Shown piece after piece: positions 46,284 through 56,392 of a stretch of DNA of 64,000 bases. The stretch is from Rhyzopertha dominica (lineage: Eukaryota; Arthropoda; Insecta; Coleoptera; Bostrichidae). A model generated the notes under the pieces. It saw nothing but the letters and a program-made list of their open reading frames with translations. It made no database searches and was not told where the DNA came from. The stretch is taken from assembly GCA_025024175.1 (NCBI GenBank), contig QCXZ01000003.1:59724023-59788022 (forward strand). Reading direction: 5' to 3'. The number at the start of each line of letters is the position of its first letter. Position 1 is the stretch's first letter. The position numbers and the translations under genes were made by a program.

Positions 46284-47618
46284 ATTGGTTGATTGATTGA
46301 CCAGCGTACGGTCAGCATTTCTGCCACTCCCGGATATACAGTCGGGCCGGCCGTTTTCGCTGGATTGGAGGGGTACATGCTGATTGCTAGTAGTGCGACT
46401 GCCTAGCGCATGTTAAGGACATACAGGGATTGGAGCGGGAAGGTTATATATGTACATTCATTTTATTCGAATGTTTTCTTGGTGTTGCTGGCATCATTGG
46501 TCCATTTCAGAGTCACTGGTTTCTGGTATGTCGTATAATCTGAGGGATTCTTCGTTGATTGACTTCTTGTCTTTTGCCATTTCTAACCATTGTTCTTCAT
46601 TCTTTCCTGATTTCTGAATTATCCTTTCTATAGTTGTTTTCCATGTATAGCACGGTCTACCTTTTTTTAGTTTGTCTCCGCTTAGCTCCCAGGCCTTTCT
46701 TAGTATGTGGTCTACTTCTCTCCTTTGGATGTGTCCCCAGTATTTCATTACGTATGTCTCTATTCTCTTTATGATCGTTCTGCCATCTAGGAGTTCTGTT
46801 ATTGATTTTTCCTCGTTTTCATTTATTGCCTTAGCTAGAAGTTGTACAATACCTTTTTCTGCCTTTCTCAAGCTTTTCCTATTTGCCTTTGTTGTTGCGG
46901 CATTTTTTACTCCATACGTCATGACTGGCATAATGATTGATGTATATAGAATCTTTATCAATTTCCAGTGTGGTTTATGTTTCTCTAGAAATGGTAATAT
47001 CGCCCTGGTTACTCTATGTGCAGTTTTGATTCTTTCTCTAACCGCCTCTCTGTGGCTAAGATCGCTGCTTATGTACGTACCTAGATATTTCATTTTGTTT
47101 GTTGTTCTCAAAATCCGGTGCCCGTTTCTAGGACTGTTCTACTGGAAGGATCTCTTATCATGATGTTGCTTTTCGTGTAGTTTATTGTTAGTCCATTTTT
47201 GTGGAGTTCGTGTTCTGCATTTTCTAAGAATTCTTCCAAGTCATTTTCGTTCTCCGCGATTATTATCAGGTCATCTGCATATGCAAGGACTATAGGTAGT
47301 GCTATTTCATTCTCCTGCTTGTTAAGGTTTTCCATGTTAGTTATGTTTTTTTGGAGAGCTTCATCTAGTACGATTGTGAAAATATGAGGGGATATTGGAC
47401 ATCCCTGTTTCACGGCTCTGTTTTTCTGTTTCGTTGGTGTTGTTTGTCCGAACCACTGCACTGTAGTATTTTCGTGTAGGCAAGCTTTTATTATTCTGTT
47501 GATTAAGTAGTGGGCGACCCCTTTGTCCCTTAGGATTTGTGGCACTACGTCATGGTTTATTGTATCAAAAGCTTTCTTTAGATCTATGGCCATCACCAGT
47601 ATTCTAGTGCCTTCCCTC
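46284..47618 (-). mobile_element. 5'-truncated LINE with 15-bp target duplication
   Basis: CAAATAAATGGATTG occurs at 46269-46283 and 47619-47633. On the minus strand the insert begins inside the RT domain and ends in a short repetitive (TCAA)-like tail at 46284-46300, the usual form of a LINE copied by target-primed reverse transcription. The host sequence is the mariner transposase pseudogene. Confidence 0.92.
46494..47605 (-). pseudogene. LINE reverse transcriptase, truncated, one frameshift
   Basis: This is the RT of the inserted LINE. The first frame (47596-47108) shows VMAIDLKKAFDTINHDVV with catalytic Asp 1, AVKQGCPISPHIF and IVLAYADDLIIIAEN with the catalytic YADD. The second frame (from about 47111 to 46494) continues with MKYLGTYISSDLSHR, MPVMTYGVK and a C-terminal region KKGRPCYTWKTTIERI. 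The frames overlap at about 47108-47111, where a one-base shift is needed. The 5' part of the ORF is missing by truncation. The clade is not clear to me. Confidence 0.88.
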
Positions 47619-48101
47619 CAAATAAATGGATTGGAAGAGAAAATAATCTGCCCTCCACGATCACCACGATCTTACTTTGCATTTAGCCACTTTTCCCTCA
47701 CATTTTACCAGGCTTGAAACTGGCAGTATTATCGAAAGGAAATTAAATTGTTGTTCAACAATGTAAATAATTGTATCCTTCTATTTAAAAAAGAAAGTTA
47801 ACCATGATGGAGTATTTCATAATTTCATAAGGTTTTTGATTAGACAAGTATTTTAGTAAATTTAAAATATATAATAGTTATAGCAAAGATAATTTCTTGC
47901 CCGATTTAGTGGAGAAAACCAAGTCTCTATTTTTTTCTTACCTTTGGAGATATTAAGATTTTTCTAGCTCACTGATGTAACCGTCAAATTTCCAAAAAAG
48001 GTTTTTAACTTTGACTAGAAATTTAAAAATTCAAAAATGGACAAGGTGTTCTATTTAAAAAATAAAGTTATGAGTTCCCAGAGTAAATGGGTCACCTTGT
48101 A

Positions 48102-48896
48102 TCTACCCGTATGAAAACCAAAGTAGATCCGCAAGCTGAAGAATTTATTACACTAAGAACAACATAAATTCGACTTCAAAAACCCTTGATATACCTAATT
48201 CGATTACTTTGATGCTAGAAACAAATTTCTTCATATTCTGCAACGAGAACTAATTAGTGTATTAACCTGGAGACATGAAAATCAGTTACACACATCGCTA
48301 CAATGTTTTACATTCTGGAATAGCAACGCTACGGCCGTGAAAAAAACCTTGCAGAAATCTAAAACCAGTAAAAGCTGTTTGCATACTCCCAGCCTTCGTC
48401 GTTGCAACATCAAAAGGAAACAGTTTGCACTTCCGTTGAAAGCGCACCCGAGGAAATTCTGTTTCATTCCCGAGTTCTAGGTCAGGTTGCCGGTACTTGA
48501 GACAACACGCCGGTTGTTTCAATTGCGGTGGCAATCTAAAGTTTATGATGTTCCGGCGCTCGAGTAATGGGTAACAGTTTCCAACTTGAGTCATCATACA
48601 GATATGCAAATAACATCTCTAGATGGGTACGAAATCCAATCGGAAGGAAAGTACTACGTAGAAGGGGTTGCCAGCTAGCCCAAAAATTAGTGATACATCG
48701 ACTGCCGATTTGGCCTACGCACTTTTTTTACCTATTGCAGTCTGGTCAAGATATCGCAAGGTTCTGAAGCCAGTATGTCATCAGTCTTCAATATTCTCCA
48801 CAAAAAAAGTTTCATTCGAAAACTTAACGAAACGTATCAACAAAAATACACGTTTGCTTTACAGTACTTCCTTGTCAGACGAGCCTACATTTTTCA
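48102..48896. other. No gene supported
   Basis: Opposed open frames at 48298-48609 (-) and 48567-48767, 48668-49003 (+) overlap and show no domain. The GC-balanced stretch 48450-48620 could be part of an unrecognised element. Confidence 0.35.
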
Positions 48897-48904
48897 TAAA
48901 TAGC

Positions 48905-50139
48905 CATGGGCGTACCGAAGGCAGGGAAAGGGGGGGGGGGCAGCTGCCTCCCCCTGTACCTGAGTTGCCAACTCTGGATCCTTCCAATTTCCCGTACCTT
49001 TAGCTGGTTAATTATGTGTGTACTCCTAAAAATTGTCTTATTTTACGTAATTGTAAATAGAGTAAAATTTATAGGCAAGTGTATTTCACAATTTTTATCC
49101 AGAACTCATATTTGGCTCTTGCAAATAACTTTCNCTAATAAGTCATTGTCAAATGGTTTCCAAGCTTAATCGATGCCATATGCGTTTTGAAGCTGTAACT
49201 GCAACATTCTTGTTGTTACGAATCGTTGTTTTAGGGCGGATATACTTTTGTACCAAATTTCTAAATTCACATTACATTTTAACATTTCATACAAAAAACA
49301 AACAAAAACTACAAATCCATCCGGACTCACGTTTATGAAAGTCAATTTATTTAATGTAAGCTTTAGGAATCCAGTAAAAGCATTATCAGCACGAATTAAA
49401 ACCCGGTGTATTGTTAAAAATGCAATTAAATATATTCCAATTTATTTAAATAAAGCTTAATTTGGTTAAAATATTAAGTAGTCGGTTAATTATTAAAAAG
49501 CAATGCACTGGTGATCTAAGAAGGTTGGCTTGACGCATAATGCTGACGCATTTGTCATTCTAAGTTTCAATAATGTTAGTTATCCATCGAGTCTCTTTCC
49601 CTAGGGAGTAAAAATTACTACAACTGTATCTTTAGTACCTATACATATAAACTCCTAGTTTAAATTTCTAAAGCTTCTATTGTGAGAAGTTGAAACTGTA
49701 CTAAAAGCGCATCGGTAAATACATTAGTCTTTGATATGTGTTAATTCTGAACCAGAAGTCGTGCTTCCTTTGGTACTTCGTATGATATCATTATAGATTA
49801 TGTGGATTACGAATCTTTATTCTCCCAAATAAAATGTATCAACTGAACTTTTGTTAACTGAGTTCATCAATAACAGAATTAATAATAAAGGGGCTTTGTA
49901 TGATCAGTGTACATAGAAAACGTATAAATAATTTGGGTCTTTATTTCACAGAAGATAGTTTAAGTCACCTTGCAAAAAATCCACGAAGATTATTCATGGA
50001 TTAAATACTTCATTAATAACTTAAGTAGCTATATGCTATAAACGTTTATTATTTCTTTTTATGTTAAATTATACTCTACAGGACGTTCCTGCCTTGCCCC
50101 CCCCCCCTTTTTTTAGACCAAAAGCTGAGTGCGCCCATG
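48905..50139 (-). mobile_element. Repeat family A, copy 3 (complete ends)
   Basis: The ends are inverted: CATGGGCGTACC at the left and GTGCGCCCATG at the right, each followed inward by a G or C run. The flanking 8-mers TAAATAGC (48897-48904) and TAAATATC (50140-50147) differ by one base, which suggests an 8-bp duplication as in hAT- or P-type elements. This copy defines the family at 1235 bp. No transposase is encoded. Confidence 0.85.
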
Positions 50140-50147
50140 TAAATATC

Positions 50148-51841
50148 AGATACGAAGCAAAATAAATTCGGCATGTTTCAGGATTTTTCTCGAATTTATC
50201 GCCAACAGGATTTATTTATTACATGAAAAATACTTGAATAATTTAATAACCGTTCTGGTAAAGCAATACACGATACAGTGCCATCCAGATGACTTGAAGA
50301 AAGATATAGTTATTACTTATCCTTAAACCTATTGATGGGCACACAAACACAAAAAAGCTTACCGCCCAATAACACTGCTGACAATATTAGGCACAATTTC
50401 ATACAAATTTGGTTTCAAGCACAAGGATTCTAGTCAACCCACATATAGTTTCACCTTTAATGTTCAAATTAACAAATCATATTGCTAAAAATCAGCTAAA
50501 CCTATATATGTATTCGAAAAGCTTTGAATAGTCTTTGCACAATGGAAAAACATACAAACTTATTAATATAAGGTGTTCTAGCAGTTTCATAATTAAGTTT
50601 CCTCCCAGAGCTATACACCAGTGACGGGTAGTGAAAATGTGTTGAAATTAATGATAAATATTTAAAAAAAATCACTACCCTACTAATTACTGCTGCAAAT
50701 ACCTACCTAATCTAAAAATTAATCAAAATAAAAGCCATGAGAACCAATTTCACTGCTGCTACTTTCTCCCAAGCTTATTACAAGGGCTCTACATACTTCT
50801 CTGAAGTTGTCGGAAAATACTTTATCCATATTTCCCTTCAATCCTTTTAACGTGATCACACAACTTTTCTTAATTTTCAGGTGTCTTTTAACTTAATGCT
50901 GTGGCATTCTTGCATCAACGTTATTTTACCTTTATCGTTCTTTAAATAAAAGCGCTACTATTATTAATAACATAATAATAATATTTAATAAACTGCACCT
51001 AATAAATTAAAGTTCCTCATTATGTCCTCTTCATATATATTTGATATTAACAATAATATTGCAGAACGCGTTTTGTTGTCAACACAGTCTGGAGTAGGCA
51101 GCAGATTGAATCTTTTGAATAAAAAAGTGGACTGTCACAGCAACTTATTGTATATCGCACTTTTTAGTTCATTTTAGTTATTACAATGCTAAATTTACGC
51201 TCTTACCTCATTAGAGTGCGTGAATTCAGCATGATTAATGAATCTACAGACTGTGTAGGTATAAAATTCACGAAATAAGGTTTTAATATAAATATGGACA
51301 CCCACCTTGCTGAAAAACTACATAAAATGCTGAAAAACACGAAACATCGTCATGCTTTATTCCATTAGCTAAATTAATTTAAAACAAGCCGCGCAAAAAT
51401 GGACACTATGTCGTAGTGTGCCTAAGAATGGCGCAGAATTATACCAGGTTTAAAACCCGCACTGTTGTAAACTTTATATCCAAGGAAATGTAGATATAAA
51501 ACAAGACTGCTATAAATTCGACTAAAGGACAACGGATTATAGCATTAATTTATAGAAACAATGGTGTTAAGCTCAACTGTATTATATATAAGCTATAAAA
51601 ATAGCTAATTATTGTTTGCCAGTTTATCCCACGCCCCAAGGCGAATTATTCGAATAATCTCATACAATTAATGTAGGTACGTAATTAGCCACCTAAAAGC
51701 AGACAGTTAATAATAATCTGACATTAGTTTAGTTTAGAAAACAAAAATTAAGAAAAAAACTCTTGGTGTTTAATTTAGTATAGGTATTGATTATGTAGAT
51801 ACTAACTGCTTTGAGGCCAATATACACAAAATGTAGAAAAA
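50148..51841. other. No gene seen
   Basis: AT-rich, unassigned. Confidence 0.5.
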
Positions 51842-52600
51842 AACCGCTGCAAATTGAATCAATACTTTCACATCCAATTGCCACATTTACGGTTTTTTCA
51901 AATAACTCGAAAATTATTAACTTAACAAAAAATTACAAGAGTGCTTTCTGATCAGAAATTTGATTTTCTATATAATACCAAAATTTAAAAAAAATTGTAC
52001 GAGCAGGGTCCAAAATAGGTTTTTTGGAAATATTTCGAAAATGTCAAAATTTTGAATAAATTTTCTAAGACACTTTTTGTGAGATATTTTATTTACTATC
52101 TGATGGTATTCTCATTTTCAAATATATTAAATATATTCGGAGATATTTAGGAAAACCGTTTTCTTTAAGTGACGCTTTTTTGCTAATATCTTCTAAACAG
52201 TTTGCTGCACCGAAAATTTATAAGAACGAATAATACTCGCAGTTATACTACTAATCACATACTAAAACGAAAAAAATATAAAAAAAATAAAAATTTGCAA
52301 AAAGCGGAGTTACTCCCCGATTTCGCCCCCTTCCCGGTATCCTACTTACCCCACAAACAATAGGTCGCTTTGGATAGTTGAGATTTATACGTTTGTCAAA
52401 TTTCAAGTTCATATATTAAGTCTTTCGAAAGTTATCGTGTCCACAAACAATACCACAGACACACAGACAAGAAATTTGTTTTTACTCAAATTTTGTTTTT
52501 TTTTTGCGTTTTCGACCATTTTAAAGCGAACGAGTAAATAAAAAAAATTTAAAATTTTTTTCGCGATACAATACTTCCCATCCGTTGGATGTGGAAGTAA
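51842..52600 (+). repeat. Repeat family B, copy 6
   Basis: It keeps both ends, including the terminal hairpin at 52570-52598, but has a deletion of about 120 bases near its start. Confidence 0.88.
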
Positions 52601-53029
52601 AATGAACTCCAAGTATAACTCCTTGAGGGTTTTGATATGTTTGTATGGCTTTTCCATCAACTTTCTTTTCATATAACATGAAATCAGTCCATATCACCAT
52701 ATATGTACCTACGCAGCAGCCCTGAGCGTAGGCGTTGGTTAAATAATGGGCTTTAAACAGGTAGGTACTGTTTGACTTTTTAATTGTGGCGGTAGTGTTA
52801 ATTCAGGCCGTAGTATTTATCTTACGTCCCTTGCGGTAGCTCTCAAATTTACCAACTGTTCAAACAATTGAAAATATTACTGTAGGAAAAGTAACGGACT
52901 TAATCGGATATTAAACTTAGCCCAGATTATACATATTACGTCATCTTATCTTCACTATGGCCAATTATCATTTACTCAGTTATATATGGTTTGTCTTTCT
53001 TCCGAAAGCATTGTGTATAAGGTGATTGG

Positions 53030-53220
53030 TTGACTTATTCTGCTTGAATACTTTCTATATTTATGTGCAGAACTTGTTTCGTCTTTCGACATTATCTGCT
53101 GCTTATGATTTACCAGCTGTCTTTCATAAAAAATTGCCGCTGTACGCTCGGAACATTGATTTTGAGTACGGTAGATCAATATCATTTCGACACGTTTATC
53201 AGTACTATTACCTTATACTT
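53030..53220 (-). pseudogene. Mariner-like transposase N-terminal fragment
   Basis: The minus strand reads KRVEMILIYRTQNQCSERTA and then AIFYER. Residue by residue this parallels the N-terminus of the 18.6-19.7 kb transposase (ERVEIIFIYGAEHSCARASA, then RVFNER). Nothing downstream continues it. A short dead scrap of a related element. Confidence 0.5.
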
Positions 53221-53834
53221 ATGGTTTCTATGAGAAACCAAAACATTCAATGAAATTTTAGCAACTTTTTTTTTCAGGACTTTTCCGTTTTTCATTTATG
53301 CTTTAAAAATAGTAACTATTTGAAACTGAAGTTAATTAACTACAATTCCAGAAACAGAGTTACGTATTCTATAGTCACTAGAACTTTAGTATAGTTTAGT
53401 GGTTTGCAGACGACGTAGGCAACTCTTTTCTAAAATAAATGGCCGTAACAGTTTTCAAATAACTGAGACATGTGATAAAAATAAACTTGGAAATAGTTCC
53501 CATTGCACCAAAACAGCTAATTTTTCTGTTTGAAATGATTCGTTAGGTACACATATTTTTCTGTAGTGATATAACTTATTACATTAGACAAAATTCACCT
53601 GATTACAACTCACTGAGAGAAAAAAAAATGTTGCATTTACAAAAAAAAATTATATGAACAGATTTTAGTTGTTAAACTCTTTTTTTGCGTACATTCAAAT
53701 AATTAAGATTTGTTCAATGTTTATCATTCGTTTAAACATTATTACAACTAGTTCATTCGATGTTACTGCTGCTGTTAAAATAAAAAGTGAAGAAGATTTT
53801 TACAAGATATTTAAAATGCCAGAACAAACAACCG

Positions 53835-55017
53835 CAATTGGGTATTATCACTTTTTTTTTAAATTACGTAAAATGAATCTTGAAGTGCATATATACCGTA
53901 CGCCATGTTGAAAAAAACAAAAAAAAATATTTGTAGCTAGAGAATTCCAGGTCTGAAATTCGAATCTTAGAAGTCACTGCCAAAACGCTTCTATCCAAGG
54001 TTATTCAACTCGTGACGTCAAGTGTAAGAGGTCGCACCAAAAAGTGATTTGTGTAGTTTTATAAGCATCTATTACTATGGAAAACAAAACAAGTGTTGTT
54101 TTGTACATGGTTATAAAAGTACTTCACTCAGTACAGCTAACAAAATTCTTGTAACCGTTCCTCGAGATTATCAACGTCTGAAAAAGTTGTTTAAGGCCCC
54201 TAGACGTGATATGCCGAAATCGCAATGTTTGTTTTTCTGTTGTGAAGATCATCTTAATTCTTACTGTAAGTTTTATTATTCTTTTTGTGGTTATAAGTAT
54301 NTACCATTCAGTTTCCATTTTGTTATAGCTTGAAGGGGATATGAAAAATTATATGCGTTAAAAGTTGATAGAGGGAAACATCATAATAAAGAACGACGTT
54401 GTTCCCCATATATTCGACAGTTAGCCAGACCGGAAACGAGCCGCAAGAGTCCCGAAAATAAATGGCAATTTATATTTATTCTGACCTCTAAAATAAATGT
54501 CAAGTTTAGGGTACATTTTTGATTCTTACATTTTTATGTTTACAAATAGTATGTTTCCAACAACCCACTGTGATCAAATTATCAATGCTACGTTAATTTG
54601 ATAAAAAGTTCACTTATGCTGTTGCTTTTACGTTCCTCATCTCCGCCGCGTTGAATCGCTCATCGCTGTACAAATTCCATAACAATGAAGTCGTAACTCA
54701 TAAGCATTTCACTTTTTCTTGGCGTATTTAAATTCGCTTGTCGCAAAATGAACGCAAACAACAAACTGATAAATTGACGGGCTGAGGCTGACGCGTGGGG
54801 CGCTGATCCCAGATGTAAACAAACGGCCATTTACGAGACACCTGACGTCACGGCCAATATGTTCGCGTTTTGGCGGTCCCTTTAAATATTCACATTTTTA
54901 ATATTAAAAATACACCTTACGATTAATTTTTTCGAATTTATAAGCTGTCACAGCTGTTTTGTGGATTAGATGCTACCTATTAATATGCAATTTAATAAAA
55001 TATAAATACATGGCAAA
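53835..55017 (+). mobile_element. Repeat family D, copy 2, with THAP-like exon
   Basis: The inverse counterpart of 28105-29395. It shares the CAATTGGG start, the CCAAAACGC inverted motifs, the CGTGACGTCA block and the right end at CATGGCAAATA. There a different element (from 55022) begins. Confidence 0.7.
54068..54263 (+). pseudogene. THAP-like exon of family D, copy 2
   Basis: Open reading of a THAP-like domain: KQNKCCFVHGYKSTSLSTAN, then VPRDYQRLKKLFKAPRRDMP and CLFFCCEDHLNSY, followed by a GTAAGT splice donor at about 54265. The usual second Cys (PGC) is Tyr (HGY). It would be the first coding exon of a DNA-binding transposon or transposon-derived protein. No further exon was found before the next element. 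Better preserved than copy 1. Confidence 0.6.
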
Positions 55018-55375
55018 TACCCAATGGGGTTGTAGACCATATTTTTTTTATTGCAGAATATGAATCTACATAAAAAATAATAGACCCCTGTTAACTTATC
55101 TTTTTTCCAAATCGCTTAGATAGACGTCAAAAAAATGGTAAAGTTTAAATATTTGAATGTGTGACGTAGGTTGACCCTGCCACTTGTGATTGGCAGCAGC
55201 TGTGTGTTGTTGCCAGGGCACAATAATTTTCAGCGTTCCAGGTTCCAGTTGCCTATGCGTGTTTTTCGCTGTCAACTGCCGACGAACGGACGAAGAGCAT
55301 CATTCATAACCTCTCAGTAACAGTAACCCTCGTGTGTTTATCGATCACGATTATATCGTTCAAAACGCGGACGAA

Positions 55376-55531
55376 ATGGCTGCTGAAAAGAAATGTTTTG
55401 TGCCAACATGCGTAAATACTAGTATTGTTGGTCTAGAGAAGAAATTTTTAATTGTACCCGAAGAAAAATTGAGACGAAAATTGTGGTGCTATTCAGTAAA
55501 TGCAGCACTAACAGCAAGTCGCTTGTGTTAA
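55376..55531 (+). pseudogene. THAP-like first exon, truncated
   Basis: From ATG at 55376: MAAEKKCFVPTCVNTSIV, then KKFLIVPEEKLRRKLWCYSV, ending SRLC before a stop. The first zinc pair CFVPTC is intact and the spacing to the Trp fits insect THAP-like proteins. The reading stops where the second half (normally CCEDHF) should begin, so no zinc finger can form. An upstream in-frame ATG at 55334 exists, but MAAEKK has the family-like start. Confidence 0.55.
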
Positions 55532-55597
55532 AGAAAATCCTCACAAAATCAAGCCAAACGCAAATGTAAACAAACAGATCATGTGTGTGTATCTGTA

Positions 55598-56125
55598 CAG
55601 TGTTGCCACTGGGGCTGACAGAAATTCCGCTAGATTGCCGCATCGAATCCGCTAAAATTTTTAAGAGAGGGTAATCTGTTGATATACAAGGGGATTTATT
55701 ATTTATTTTACATAAATAGTTATTAGTTTCCTACAATTATGCTATAACGTTAAAATATCGTTGTCGAGCTCGTGTTCCTTTCAGAAATATGTTTCTTTGC
55801 TTTTTACTTGGTTTAAGATAATAATATCTGCCTCATCTGACAGTCTGAGCTGCAACGTGAACACACAAGCACTATTGAGACGCTGGTAAATTTTGGATTG
55901 TTAGGTAAGAAAAGCAGGAAATATAATATTTCCCAGGCAAGGAATACAGTAATCATCGAGTCACCGAGCATAAATAAATCATATTTAAGTTTCCCATATT
56001 TATACTCCAAAGTGAAACATTAATATTAATTAAAAACTTTCTTATTCCGTTAAAATATCTGCTAACCGCTAAAACNTATATTTTTCGGTTGGGCGAGAAT
56101 TTTATCCGCTAAGTTGGCAACACTG
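55598..56125. mobile_element. hAT-like MITE
   Basis: CAGTGTTGCCACTGGGG at the left and the complement of CAGTGTTGCCAACTTAGCGG at the right are inverted ends. CCGCTA motifs lie just inside both. Outside, ATCTGT/ACAGAT also pair, so the ends may extend further. No identical 8-bp duplication was seen. Confidence 0.5.
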
Positions 56126-56392
56126 AACAGATGTCTCTTCTATGAGTCAAACGCGAAATCACGGTAGGTTTTTACCGTGGCGAAATGCCATCCCACCACA
56201 CTCCCCACTCTAGCTGGGTCAACTGACGTTGCTAGCAATATTTGAATTTGGCGGAAAACTTTAGAAGGCGAAAATAAGACAATATAACATTAGAAATATT
56301 TTTTTGTTGCTAGTATCTCACTTCATTGGGTCTAGGAAAACCTACAAATGTGTTGCAATGACGATTTGTGATCGAGGGCTACAACCCCATTG

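Larger units (their letters stand above)
45651..48099 (+). pseudogene. Decayed mariner-like transposase, split by a LINE
   Basis: The N-terminal region reads GFCEGNFRRSIEEYWRRFPN (helix-turn-helix region), then LHSYHIKKVQEL after a stop. KKILFTDEACFTRRG holds catalytic Asp 1 and WFMQDGAPPHFSIVDF Asp 2. A LINE occupies 46284-47618. Beyond it KWIGR and CPPRSPRSYF continue the third-Asp region, where SPDL has become SPRS, so a catalytic residue environment is lost. The right terminal motif GGGTCACCTTG ends at 48099 next to TA. The left end was not found. Older than the element at 18040. Confidence 0.82.
55022..56392 (+). mobile_element. THAP-encoding DNA element remnant with inverted ends
   Basis: CAATGGGGTTGTAGACC at the left and GGGCTACAACCCCATTG at the right are inverted. 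Family D similarity ends just before the left repeat. The interior has a promoter-like leader and a THAP first exon (55376), and is itself interrupted by a hAT-like element (55598-56125). No clear target duplication was seen. Confidence 0.55.

Noticed and set aside
46672..47717. Plus-strand open frames opposite the LINE
   Set aside because: They are antisense shadows of the RT frames, except for the short CPPRSPRSYF piece near 47660, which belongs to the mariner transposase.
52976..53253. Complete gene at 53.0-53.25 kb
   Set aside because: Only about 25 residues match a mariner N-terminus and the remainder is unrelated, so it was kept only as a fragment.
26049..55017. A large inverted duplication linking family A and D copies
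   Set aside because: Copies are inverted relative to each other, but their order (A2, D1, then A3, D2) is not mirrored, so independent insertions explain it better.
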